NCBI RefSeq assembly: GCF_042686125.1 | Contig: NZ_JBHUOV010000002.1 | Location: 124,001 to 188,000, forward strand | Direction: 5' to 3' | Source: Oceanihabitans iliipiscarium | GTDB lineage: Bacteria > Bacteroidota > Bacteroidia > Flavobacteriales > Flavobacteriaceae | DNA length: 64,000 bases | Shown here: piece by piece, positions 8,143 to 17,115 of the stretch | Numbering within the stretch: the stretch's first letter is position 1 | Layout: each line of letters opens with the position of its first letter | The notes under the pieces: generated by a model | Seen by the model: the letters and a program-made list of their open reading frames with translations, nothing else | Told to the model about the DNA's origin: nothing | Databases searched by the model: none | Program-made: the position numbers and the translations under genes

Positions 8143-9261
8143 TTAGAGCGTCTTTTGCTTTATCTTAATTCCTAAAGCCGATTCTATTTCTTGCACTTTA
8201 GGAACTTCATTTGGCAACACCAATGCAATTGAAACACCTGTCTTTCCTGCTCGTGCAGTTCTTCCAGACCTGTGTGTGTAATATTCTAAATGCTCTGGCA
8301 ATTGATGATGTATAACAAAACCTAAATTATTGACATCTATTCCACGAGCTGAAACATCTGTAGAAACTAATATTTGTAAGCTTGTATTTTTAAAAGCACG
8401 CATGACTTTTTCGCGTTCGCGTTGTTGCATATCGCCTTCTAAAGCAGCAACATCAAACCCCTCTTGTTGCAGTTGATGTGTTAAAGCCTGTGTTCCTGCT
8501 TTGGTTCTGCAGAATATGATTCCACGTTCTTCATGACGCTCTTCTAAAACAGTTATAAGCGCATCTAATTTATTTGTGATTGATGTTTCTACAAAATAAT
8601 GTGAAATGTTCGCATTGACAAGGTGATTTCTATCAATTTCAAGTCTCACCGCATCTTCTCGAATATAACGTTTTACAATAGCTTTTAAATCTTCTGGCAT
8701 CGTTGCAGAAAATAACCAAGTATTTTTTGAACCTTTTGTTGTTTTAAGAATGGTTGTTAAATCATTTTTAAAGCCCATGCTTAACATTTCATCTGCTTCA
8801 TCAAGCACAAGAGTTTCTATATTTTTTAGATCAACAATATCTCTTTGTATTAAATCTACTAATCGTCCTGGAGTTGCAACTATAATATGTGTTGTTCGTT
8901 TTAAATTACGTATTTGAATATCAATTTTTTCACCTCCATAAACGCCTTCACAAAATATTTTAGCCTCATTATACTTCGTAAACTTAAAAAGTTGTTTTTT
9001 AATTTGCTGAACAAGCTCTCGTGTTGGTGATAAAATAAGTGCTTGAATAGCGTCTTTCTTAGGATTGATTTTATGCAAAATTGGCAATCCATATGCCGCA
9101 GTTTTTCCTGTTCCTGTTTGAGCTAACCCAATAAAATCGGTTTTAGATTGCAATAAAATTGGAATGGCTTGCTGCTGAATTTCTGTAGGGTCTTTAATCC
9201 CTAATTCCTTGAGTGATTTTATATAATTCTTCTGAATTCCTAAATTGAAAAATGATGACAT
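8143..9261 (-). CDS. DEAD-box RNA helicase
   Basis: This 372-residue ATP-dependent RNA helicase has both RecA-like lobes. Visible motifs are the Q motif region (DPTEIQQQAIP), motif I AQTGTGKT (47-54), motif Ia PTRELVQQ, motif II DEAD (154-157), motif III SAT (185-187) and motif VI HRSGRTARAG. Motif VI differs from the usual HRIGRTGRAG. The protein ends soon after the second lobe, with no RNA-binding tail, so specificity must come from partners or the core. It is likely cytoplasmic, in ribosome assembly or mRNA turnover. It sits 23 bases downstream of the RlmI-like rRNA methyltransferase, which supports a ribosome link. Confidence 0.95.
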   Translation of the reverse strand: MSSFFNLGIQKNYIKSLKELGIKDPTEIQQQAIPILLQSKTDFIGLAQTGTGKTAAYGLPILHKINPKKDAIQALILSPTRELVQQIKKQLFKFTKYNEAKIFCEGVYGGEKIDIQIRNLKRTTHIIVATPGRLVDLIQRDIVDLKNIETLVLDEADEMLSMGFKNDLTTILKTTKGSKNTWLFSATMPEDLKAIVKRYIREDAVRLEIDRNHLVNANISHYFVETSITNKLDALITVLEERHEERGIIFCRTKAGTQALTHQLQQEGFDVAALEGDMQQREREKVMRAFKNTSLQILVSTDVSARGIDVNNLGFVIHHQLPEHLEYYTHRSGRTARAGKTGVSIALVLPNEVPKVQEIESALGIKIKQKTL

Positions 9262-9284
9262 ACCTATATTTTTTTTAACTCTAT

Positions 9285-10538
9285 TTAATCTTCAAATCTA
9301 TAATAACTACACTTTAAATATGCGCCCTCAGGAAAACCGATAGGATGATCTACATCATGTTGGGTTTTTAAAACGCATTTATAAAGTCTCTGTGATTCAC
9401 GTAATACCTGAGCATTAATATCAAAAAAAGTCTGAGCAAGTATTCTACTAGAACATGAGGCGAGAACCAATAAACCATTATTGCCAGTTAGTTCTAAGCC
9501 CAATTGTGCTAATTGTGCATACTTCTTTTTCGCTAAATCAATTTCGCTCTGTTGCTTTGCAAAACTTGGAGGATCAATTACAACTAGATCAAATGTTTTT
9601 TGATTTGCAATTAACTTTTTCATCGCTTTAAACGCATCTCCAGCAATGGTTTTATGCGTTCCAGAATAATCATTTAATTTCCCGTTAGCTATAGCCATTT
9701 GAAGCGCTTGCTTACTAATATCTAGACTAGTGACTTCTTTAGCATGATTGGCTAATGCGTGTACCGAAAATCCTCCAGCATAACTAAACACATCTAAAAC
9801 TGTTTTATCTCGACTCCACTCACCTACTTGTTTTCTATTAAGTCTATGGTCTAGAAAATAACCTGTTTTATGACCTTGAATAACATTGGCGGAAAAATTC
9901 ACTCCATGTTCCTCGAATATCACGACATCATTTTCAAGCATACCGTAAACAACTTCTCCATCTTTTAAATCATGTGTTTTACTCTGCTGTAATCCTCGAC
10001 TTAAACGAAGAACTACAGTTTCACTTTGACTTACTTTGACTAAATTTTCTATAAGAGATTGTAAATGATTTAACCATATTTCTGAATATAGTTTTACTAC
10101 TAAAACTTTTGCATATACATCAGCTATTAAACCTGGAAATCCATCATTTTCGCCAAAAATCAATCTGTAACTATTAGTTTCAGTTAACAATAAAGGCTTA
10201 CGTTTATGAAATGCTATCGAAATTTTCTCCGCAAAAAAAGTATCATCAATACTAATAGCATCGCCATGATGCAACATTTTTATTCGAATTGGAGAGGACA
10301 AATCAAATAAGCCAAAACCAATAATCTTATTTTTATTCTTCCCAAAAATAATAGCTAAATCGCCTGTTTCTGGTGTTTTATTCATTTTTACAATACTATT
10401 CGAAAACACCCAAGGATGATTTTGCAATACAGAACGTTCTCCCTTTACATTCAATTTTACTGCAATGCGTTGACTTGGTTTTGAATTAGGAAAAGTTCTA
10501 GAAAAGTACATGACAAATTTTTTGCTAAAGTATAACAT
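9285..10538 (-). CDS. rlmI: RlmI-like 23S rRNA (cytosine-C5) methyltransferase
   Basis: This 417-residue class I S-adenosylmethionine-dependent methyltransferase has an N-terminal PUA-type domain (about 15-90) typical of the RlmI/RlmK group. A central EEHGV-to-GHKTGYFLDHR region is followed by an AdoMet fold with VLDVFSYAGGFS, then the DPPSF motif and SCSS with the likely catalytic Cys. RlmI methylates C1962 of E. coli 23S rRNA; the same target is inferred here. A second ATG nine codons in (MYFSRTF) could be the real start, because the first residues are not conserved-looking. It is probably co-transcribed with the downstream DEAD-box helicase. Confidence 0.85.
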   Translation of the reverse strand: MLYFSKKFVMYFSRTFPNSKPSQRIAVKLNVKGERSVLQNHPWVFSNSIVKMNKTPETGDLAIIFGKNKNKIIGFGLFDLSSPIRIKMLHHGDAISIDDTFFAEKISIAFHKRKPLLLTETNSYRLIFGENDGFPGLIADVYAKVLVVKLYSEIWLNHLQSLIENLVKVSQSETVVLRLSRGLQQSKTHDLKDGEVVYGMLENDVVIFEEHGVNFSANVIQGHKTGYFLDHRLNRKQVGEWSRDKTVLDVFSYAGGFSVHALANHAKEVTSLDISKQALQMAIANGKLNDYSGTHKTIAGDAFKAMKKLIANQKTFDLVVIDPPSFAKQQSEIDLAKKKYAQLAQLGLELTGNNGLLVLASCSSRILAQTFFDINAQVLRESQRLYKCVLKTQHDVDHPIGFPEGAYLKCSYYRFED

Positions 10539-10684
10539 TTAAAGCTGTTAAGAATATAGTATTAAAGCGATTTTTTAAGACATGTTTTTGGAAGAGTTGA
10601 AAAAAAAATAAAAAAAAGTAGGACGCTTGAAATCTATAATAGATTTACTTCCGTAAATAAATTAAACTAAAACGATTATCGATT

Positions 10685-11542
10685 ATGAAAAAATTTTCAC
10701 TCCTATTGCTTGCTGCAATAGTTTTAACTTCATGTGTTTCTAAAAAGAAATTTCTTGCTTTAGAACAGGAAAATGGAGAGATTAAAAGCGAATTGACTAA
10801 AACAAAAGTAGAAAAAGAAGATTTAGAAGCTAAATTTTCAGCTATTCAAGCACGAGTAGATGAATACAATACTAAAATTAATTCTTTAGCATCACTAAAT
10901 ACGTCTTTAAATGAAGAAAATGATGCGAAAATGGAAACAGTTGCTAACGTTGCTGTTATTTCAACAGATACTAAGCGAAAAATGCGTGAAACATTAAAAA
11001 ATGTTGATCCGATGTTATTAAGTCAAGCAACGACTTTAAAAGATTCTATGGATTTAGCTGTTTCTTATAATTTAAAGAAAACTATAGACACATCAACTTT
11101 TGATGAAAGTGATGATGTTGCAATTAGTATTGATGAAACCGTAGTTATGATTTCTATTTCTGATAAAATGTTATTTAATTCAGGAAGTTATCGAGTGAGT
11201 AATAAAGCCAATGACATTTTACAAAAACTTGCCGATGTAATCAATTCTGAACCAAGCATTGATGTTATGGTTGAAGGTCATACAGACTCAAGAAGTATTA
11301 ACACTGATAAAATTCAAGACAACTGGGATTTAAGTGTATTACGCGCAACTTCAGTCGTTAGAAAATTACAAAATCAATATCATGTAGCTCCTGAAAAATT
11401 AATCGCCTCTGGACGCAGTAGTTACCAACCTTTAGTTGGAAATGACACTAGAGAAGATCGCGCTAGAAATAGAAGAACAAGAATTATTATCTTACCAAAT
11501 ATTGATAAGTTCTTTGCTTTAATGGCCTCTTCTGAAGAATAA
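10685..11542 (+). CDS. OmpA family lipoprotein with coiled coil
   Basis: This 285-residue lipoprotein has a signal peptide ending LTSC (Cys17). A Lys/Glu-rich coiled coil occupies about 25-95. A C-terminal OmpA-like peptidoglycan-binding domain (about 155-275) follows, with VEGHTDS and the NRRTRI signature. It should link the outer membrane to peptidoglycan. It is a single gene, starting 146 bases after the divergent rRNA methyltransferase and closed by a strong hairpin at 11564. The length and layout match OmpA/MotB-type proteins found widely in Bacteroidota. Confidence 0.92.
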   Translation: MKKFSLLLLAAIVLTSCVSKKKFLALEQENGEIKSELTKTKVEKEDLEAKFSAIQARVDEYNTKINSLASLNTSLNEENDAKMETVANVAVISTDTKRKMRETLKNVDPMLLSQATTLKDSMDLAVSYNLKKTIDTSTFDESDDVAISIDETVVMISISDKMLFNSGSYRVSNKANDILQKLADVINSEPSIDVMVEGHTDSRSINTDKIQDNWDLSVLRATSVVRKLQNQYHVAPEKLIASGRSSYQPLVGNDTREDRARNRRTRIIILPNIDKFFALMASSEE

Positions 11543-11563
11543 TAACATACACTTTATTATATT

Positions 11564-11597
11564 AAAAAACGCAACTATTATAATAGTTGCGTTTTTT
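11564..11597. terminator. Bidirectional terminator
   Basis: The arms at 11564-11580 and 11581-11597 are perfectly complementary, with core CGCAACTATTA, an A run before and a T run after. It lies between the OmpA gene and the convergent M16 peptidase gene. Confidence 0.88.
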
Positions 11598-11616
11598 TAT
11601 TTAAGGGATTGACACT

Positions 11617-14457
11617 TTACAATGAAGCGTCTTCACCTTCAATAATATTTCCATAAATATCTAACTCAATAACAGGTTTACCTAATTTTTTAACCTCTTC
11701 GAATTGTGTTTTCTTATCTCCAACAACCAAATAAACCATATCTTCTTCCTTCAAATAGTTGTTAATTATAGAATGGTAGTTATCTAGAGTCATACTTACT
11801 AACTCATCTTGATCATCGACAATATAAGTCACAGGCTTGTTGTATTTACTTATATTTCTTAAAATAGAAAGCTGAGCACCTAGGCTTTCATAAGCTCTAG
11901 TATTACTTTTTAAAACTTTGTTTTTCGTCAATTCAACTTCAGTATCTGTGAAGCTAGATCCATAATCGGTTAGCATTTGTTTAATGATCTCTAAAGATTT
12001 TAAAGTTGCGTTTGCTCTAACACTTGTTCGCACAGAAAAAGGTGCAATTTCACTAGATTGAGAGACACCAGAATATGCTCCATAAGTGTAACCTTTCTCA
12101 ATACGTAAGGTTTGAAATAAGCGTCCGCTTGAACCACCTCCAATAATTTCATTTGCAAAACTCAAGTTATTTGCATCATTATCATTTTCAGAAAGTGCAA
12201 GTTTTCCAATTCTAATCACAGATTGTTTTGCATCAGGAATATCAATAAAGTAAACATTACCCTTTTTAGAATTGATTGGTAAATTATTATAAGGAATAGC
12301 AATTTTGTAGCCAGTCCAATCATTTAAAATACGTACAACATTCTCGGTTTGGCCTTTAGTAATTGCTCCAGCAATATGAAACTTTGCCTCTCTTGGTGAC
12401 AAATTATTATAATAAGATTTTAAGTCACTCATTGAAATATTTTTAGTGGACTCTAAGGTTCCAGAACCAGGTATTCCAAATCTGTGATTATCGCCATAAA
12501 TTAATTTATTAAAGACCATAGAGCCAATAGCATTTGGGTTAGCCTCTCTTCCTTTTAAGCTCGTTTCTAAAGCTAATTTTAATCGCTCAAATTCTTTTTC
12601 ATCCCAACGTGGTTCTAGAATTATCTCTTTAACTAGAGCCATAGTAGCTTCAAAGTTTTTAGTTAGGCAAGATCCTGTAATGTGAAAGTCTTCTTTATCG
12701 CTATACATATTTATTGAAGCACCTAATAAGCCAATGGCTTCTTCTAAATCTGCAGACGTTTTAGATGCAGTACCTTCCATTAATAAGTCACTCAATAAGC
12801 TAGAAACCCCAGCTTTACCAATAGGATCTAATAAATGCCCTCCAGGTATAGTGATATCAAATTGTACTAATGGCACTTCATTATTTTCAATACCATACAA
12901 AGTCAATCCATTATCTAAACTACTCGTCCAAATTTCTGGAGCTTTAAACAATGGCAGTTCACCAAAATCGGGTTCACTTCTATCATGTATGGTTTCAGTT
13001 TTTTCATAAACAGCTTCTTCACCTTGTCCAACTTCTTCATTAGCTACGTTTTGTCGCACTTGTTCTATCCAAACTTTAGCTTCTTTAGCTTCAGAAACAG
13101 CTAAGTCTAATTGTCCTTTAGGAACAACACTTGTCATCACATAATTCTTATTCTTGATATACTTGTTAAAAACACGCATAACATCATCTGCAGTTACAGC
13201 ATTGGTTAGTTTAGCACTTTCAACAATAAACCCAGGATCGCCTTTAAATTCATTGTCTTGTACAAGTTGAAATGCTTTGTTTAAAACTGTGCTTATGCCT
13301 TGGTATAAGTTAGTTTCTAATTCAGCTTTAATACGTTTGAGGTCATTTTCATTGACACCATTAGACTCGAAACGTGCGAGGCCTTCTTCTATAGCATTTT
13401 TAACTTCGTCTAAATCTATCCCTTCATTGGCACGAACTCTAAAAACAAACTCACCAGCAATTTCATTACTCGATTGATAGCTGCTCACGTTTGGCGCTAA
13501 TTTTTTTTCTTCAACAAGCACATTATACAAAGGCGCTTTCTTGCTTCCACTTAATAATTGTCCCAATATTTGCAAAGCATAAACATCTTCATGATACTCT
13601 TCAACAGATGGAATTACCATTCTTAACTCTGGAAGTTTAGCAAAATTATCTTCAAAATAGAGCGATTTGGTTTCGGTAAGCGTTACTGGCTGAGCTTGCA
13701 GTTCTTCAACTTCTGGTCCGCTAGGAATTTCACCAAACCATTGTTCTACTAATTTTTTAGTTTCTTCAATATCGATATCACCAGCAATCACTAAAGATGC
13801 GTTACTTGCACCATAATATTGATTATAAAACTCTTTAACATCATCAATAGTTGCAGCTTGTAAATCAGGTAATGCGCCTATGACTGTCCAACTATAAGGA
13901 TGTCCTTCAGGGTACAAATTTTTTCTAATGATTTCATCTGTATACCCATAAGCTGCATTATCGACACGCTGGCGTTTTTCATTTTTAACTACTTGTTTTT
14001 CACGCTCTAAAGCCGCCTCAGTAACAGTATTAATCATATATCCAAAACGATCAGAATCTATCCAAAGAATTTTTTCAAAAGCATCTTTAGGCACGACTTC
14101 ATAATAAACAGTTCCATCGCTCCAAGTACCACCATTACGGCTTCCACCCCATTCAGGTATCATTTTTCTATTAGCGCCTACAGGAACATTTTCAGAATCA
14201 TTAAAACTCATATGCTCAAAAAAGTGAGCAAAGCCTGTTTTTCCAGGTTTTTCTCGATTAGACCCTACATGCATCATGGTTGCAACAGCAACAATTGGAT
14301 CGCTATGATCTTCATGCAGAATAACTTCAAGTCCATTATCTAAGACAAACTTTTCATAATCGATTTTAAACTCTGTAGTTTTTTGTGAAATAGGTTCTGG
14401 TTTCTCGCAAGAAATAAAAGCAAGACCAAGTAATGTAATCATTAAGTATTTATGCAT
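11617..14457 (-). CDS. M16 family zinc metallopeptidase lipoprotein, two-repeat form
   Basis: This 946-residue protease has a lipoprotein signal (AFISC, Cys17). The inverted zinc motif H78-F-F-E81-H82 is present, with a downstream Glu in the EREKQVVKNEKRQR helix as third ligand. The second half is another M16-like repeat without the zinc motif, as usual for the non-catalytic half of this clamshell family (pitrilysin/PqqL group). It is probably anchored in the envelope and degrades peptides. It is a single gene, convergent with the OmpA gene and divergent from the haloperoxidase-like gene. Confidence 0.94.
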   Translation of the reverse strand: MHKYLMITLLGLAFISCEKPEPISQKTTEFKIDYEKFVLDNGLEVILHEDHSDPIVAVATMMHVGSNREKPGKTGFAHFFEHMSFNDSENVPVGANRKMIPEWGGSRNGGTWSDGTVYYEVVPKDAFEKILWIDSDRFGYMINTVTEAALEREKQVVKNEKRQRVDNAAYGYTDEIIRKNLYPEGHPYSWTVIGALPDLQAATIDDVKEFYNQYYGASNASLVIAGDIDIEETKKLVEQWFGEIPSGPEVEELQAQPVTLTETKSLYFEDNFAKLPELRMVIPSVEEYHEDVYALQILGQLLSGSKKAPLYNVLVEEKKLAPNVSSYQSSNEIAGEFVFRVRANEGIDLDEVKNAIEEGLARFESNGVNENDLKRIKAELETNLYQGISTVLNKAFQLVQDNEFKGDPGFIVESAKLTNAVTADDVMRVFNKYIKNKNYVMTSVVPKGQLDLAVSEAKEAKVWIEQVRQNVANEEVGQGEEAVYEKTETIHDRSEPDFGELPLFKAPEIWTSSLDNGLTLYGIENNEVPLVQFDITIPGGHLLDPIGKAGVSSLLSDLLMEGTASKTSADLEEAIGLLGASINMYSDKEDFHITGSCLTKNFEATMALVKEIILEPRWDEKEFERLKLALETSLKGREANPNAIGSMVFNKLIYGDNHRFGIPGSGTLESTKNISMSDLKSYYNNLSPREAKFHIAGAITKGQTENVVRILNDWTGYKIAIPYNNLPINSKKGNVYFIDIPDAKQSVIRIGKLALSENDNDANNLSFANEIIGGGSSGRLFQTLRIEKGYTYGAYSGVSQSSEIAPFSVRTSVRANATLKSLEIIKQMLTDYGSSFTDTEVELTKNKVLKSNTRAYESLGAQLSILRNISKYNKPVTYIVDDQDELVSMTLDNYHSIINNYLKEEDMVYLVVGDKKTQFEEVKKLGKPVIELDIYGNIIEGEDASL

Positions 14458-14554
14458 AACAGTATTTTTGATGATATAAATATAATAAATTGTTAGCTTA
14501 AAATTAATCGTTAAACAACTCTATTTTTTTCATATTTTTATCAAAAATTTTATT

Positions 14555-16747
14555 ATGAATAAATTTACTTTATTAATATTCAGTTTTATATTGCTTTTAA
14601 CAAGTCCTGTTTTTGCACAGCATTCTGTTGCAAGAGAATGGAATGAAGAAATTTTAAATGCTATTCGTTTAGACTTTGCTAGACCAACGGTACACGCCAG
14701 AAATTTATTTCATACTTCTGCAGTTATGTACGATGCTTGGGCCATATTTGACGAACAAGCAGAAACTGTTTTTTTAGGAAAGACTTTTGATGGCTACACA
14801 ATGGATTTTGAAGGTATCGCAACCCCAACAGACATAGATGCTGCACGCCATGAAGTTATTAGCTATGCTATTTTTAATTTAATAAAACACCGCTTCCAAG
14901 ATTCCCCAAATTATTTTTCAGATATATATCCATCGATTGTTATTTTATTTCAAAGCTATGGATATGATATCGATTTTACATCTACTGATTACAGTTCCGA
15001 TTCTTATGCTGCTCTAGGAAATTATATGGCAAGTCAGATGATTGCTTTTGGTTTACAAGATGGATCTAATGAGGAAAATCAATATGCCAACATTAACTAT
15101 TTACCAACTAATGAACCATTAATTTTAGATTTATACGAAGATAATACTGGTATTGATCCGAACTCATGGCAACCCTTAGCATTTGATGTATTTATCGATC
15201 AAAGTGGAAATACTTTACCTTTGAGTGTACCTCCGTTTTTAAGTCCAGAATGGGGCAAAGTAGGTCCTTTTTGTCTTAAGAATGAAGATCTGAACATATA
15301 CAACGATCCTGGTTATGATTGCTATGTTTATAATGATCCTGGAGCACCACATTATATCCAGAACTCTAATGAAGATGGCTTTGATGATCCTTATAAATGG
15401 CATTTTGCTTTAGTGGCAGCATGGTCATCTCATCTAGATCCAAATGATGAAACTATGATGGATATCTCTCCAGGTTCAATTGGTAATTTTGATTCAGATA
15501 ATTTTCCTGAAACCTTTGAAGAATATAAAGCCTTTTATAATTTTGAAGAAGGTGGAGATGCCAGCACAGGGCATGACTTAAACCCTTATACAGGAGAACC
15601 TTATGAAGTACAAATGGTTAAGCGCGCAGATTACGGACGAGTATTAGCTGAATTTTGGGCAGATGGCCCAGACTCTGAAACACCACCTGGACACTGGTTT
15701 ACAATATTAAATTATGTGAGTGATCACCCACTAATTGTTAAACAAATGAATGGCACAGGTCCTGAATTATCAGATTTAGAATGGGATGTTAAAAGCTATT
15801 TAACATTAGGTGGTGCTATGCATGATAGTGCTGTAAACACATGGGGAATAAAAGGTTTTTATGATTATATAAGACCTATTTCTGCAATTCGTTATATGGC
15901 TGGAAAAGGACAAAGTACTGATGCCTCTCGTTTAAGTTATGATCCACATGGATTACCACTTATTCCTAATTTTATTGAAATTGTTGAGTCTGGTGACCCT
16001 TTAGCTGGAGCTGGAGATGAATATGTAGGTAAAATTAAGATTCGCGCATGGAAAGGCCCAGATTATATTGATGACCCAGAGACTGATATTGCTGGCGTAG
16101 ATTGGATTTATGGTGAGAATTGGTGGCCATATCAAAGAGCGACTTTTGTAACGCCTCCATTTGCAGGATATGTTTCTGGACATTCAACTTTTTCAAGAGC
16201 TGCAGCTGAAGTCCTTACTTTATTAACTGGTGATGAGTTTTTCCCAGGAGGTATGGGAACTTTTGATATTGAGCAAAATAATTTTCTAGTTTTTGAACCT
16301 GGACCTACTCAAAATATGACTCTACAATGGGCAACCTATCGTGATGCTTCAGACCAAACAAGTTTATCGCGTATTTGGGGAGGAATTCACCCACCTATTG
16401 ATGATATTAGAGGTCGTATAATTGGAGAAGAAATAGGTATTGATGCCTTTAATTTAGCGACTCAATATTTTGATGGTTCTTTACATACTGATGAGTATTC
16501 TGAAGCAGAATCACTTATTAGTATTTATCCTAATCCAGCTAGTGAGCTACTTCATATAAAGACCTCACTTAACGAACCCTTAAAAGTAGAAATATATAGC
16601 ATTGAAGGTAAATATGTTTATAATAAAATGATCTCAAATTCAATTAGCAGTATTGATATTTCTACGATGAGTTCGGGATTATATTTTGTGAAAATTTTAA
16701 ATCAAAATGCAGAAAATATTTTAATAAAAAAGATCATCAAAAATTAG
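14555..16747 (+). CDS. Vanadium haloperoxidase/PAP2-like secreted protein with T9SS sorting domain
   Basis: This 730-residue protein has a signal peptide ending VFAQ at about 22. The three acid-phosphatase/vanadium-haloperoxidase motifs are visible in order: K-x6-RP near residue 432 (IKGFYDYIRP), SGHS near 540, and SR-x5-H-x3-D near 604 (SRIWGGIHPPID). Insertions make it much longer than PAP2 lipid phosphatases and closer to vanadium-dependent haloperoxidases, which oxidise halides with peroxide. The last 75 residues are a type A T9SS sorting domain, starting SIYPNPAS and ending IIKN. It should be exported across the outer membrane and released or surface-attached. Peroxidase versus phosphatase activity is not decided by sequence alone. 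Confidence 0.88.
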   Translation: MNKFTLLIFSFILLLTSPVFAQHSVAREWNEEILNAIRLDFARPTVHARNLFHTSAVMYDAWAIFDEQAETVFLGKTFDGYTMDFEGIATPTDIDAARHEVISYAIFNLIKHRFQDSPNYFSDIYPSIVILFQSYGYDIDFTSTDYSSDSYAALGNYMASQMIAFGLQDGSNEENQYANINYLPTNEPLILDLYEDNTGIDPNSWQPLAFDVFIDQSGNTLPLSVPPFLSPEWGKVGPFCLKNEDLNIYNDPGYDCYVYNDPGAPHYIQNSNEDGFDDPYKWHFALVAAWSSHLDPNDETMMDISPGSIGNFDSDNFPETFEEYKAFYNFEEGGDASTGHDLNPYTGEPYEVQMVKRADYGRVLAEFWADGPDSETPPGHWFTILNYVSDHPLIVKQMNGTGPELSDLEWDVKSYLTLGGAMHDSAVNTWGIKGFYDYIRPISAIRYMAGKGQSTDASRLSYDPHGLPLIPNFIEIVESGDPLAGAGDEYVGKIKIRAWKGPDYIDDPETDIAGVDWIYGENWWPYQRATFVTPPFAGYVSGHSTFSRAAAEVLTLLTGDEFFPGGMGTFDIEQNNFLVFEPGPTQNMTLQWATYRDASDQTSLSRIWGGIHPPIDDIRGRIIGEEIGIDAFNLATQYFDGSLHTDEYSEAESLISIYPNPASELLHIKTSLNEPLKVEIYSIEGKYVYNKMISNSISSIDISTMSSGLYFVKILNQNAENILIKKIIKN

Positions 16748-16794
16748 TATAACGCATCCCTTATTGTATTTTTAACACCTAATGAATTACTAAT

Positions 16795-17073
16795 ATGTTT
16801 TCTTTAAAAAATATTTTCCGTCTAATCGCTTTTTTAGAAGGCCTATCTTATATTCTACTTTTATTTATCGCTGTACCTGTTAAATATATTCAAGGGGATC
16901 CAGAGTATGTAAAACTATTAGGAATGCCACATGGACTACTCTTTGTTTCTTATATAGCACTTGCTATAGTTTTAAGTATGACCTTTAATTGGAAGAAAAA
17001 AATCTTATGGATTGTTTTACTTGCTTCAATTATACCATTTGGAACCTTCTATATAGATAAGAAGTATTTATAG
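16795..17073 (+). CDS. DUF3817 family small membrane protein
   Basis: This 92-residue protein is almost entirely hydrophobic, with about three membrane helices. The pattern F-R-x-I-A-x-L-E-G-x-S-Y near the N-terminus and MPHG in the middle is the DUF3817 (YdzA-like) signature. Members are inner-membrane proteins of unknown function. It starts 47 bases after the haloperoxidase-like gene and may be read from it, but no functional link is apparent. Confidence 0.85.
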   Translation: MFSLKNIFRLIAFLEGLSYILLLFIAVPVKYIQGDPEYVKLLGMPHGLLFVSYIALAIVLSMTFNWKKKILWIVLLASIIPFGTFYIDKKYL

Positions 17074-17092
17074 AATCGATTTAAAGTTTTAT

Positions 17093-17115
17093 AAAACTAG
17101 TTTATTACTAGTTTT
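17093..17115 (+). terminator. Terminator of the DUF3817 gene overlapping the opposing gene's 3' end
   Basis: AAAACTAG (17093-17100), a seven-base loop and CTAGTTTT (17108-17115) are followed by two more T. It lies 19 bases after the DUF3817 stop and includes the stop codon of the opposing leucine-rich-repeat gene. Confidence 0.5.
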
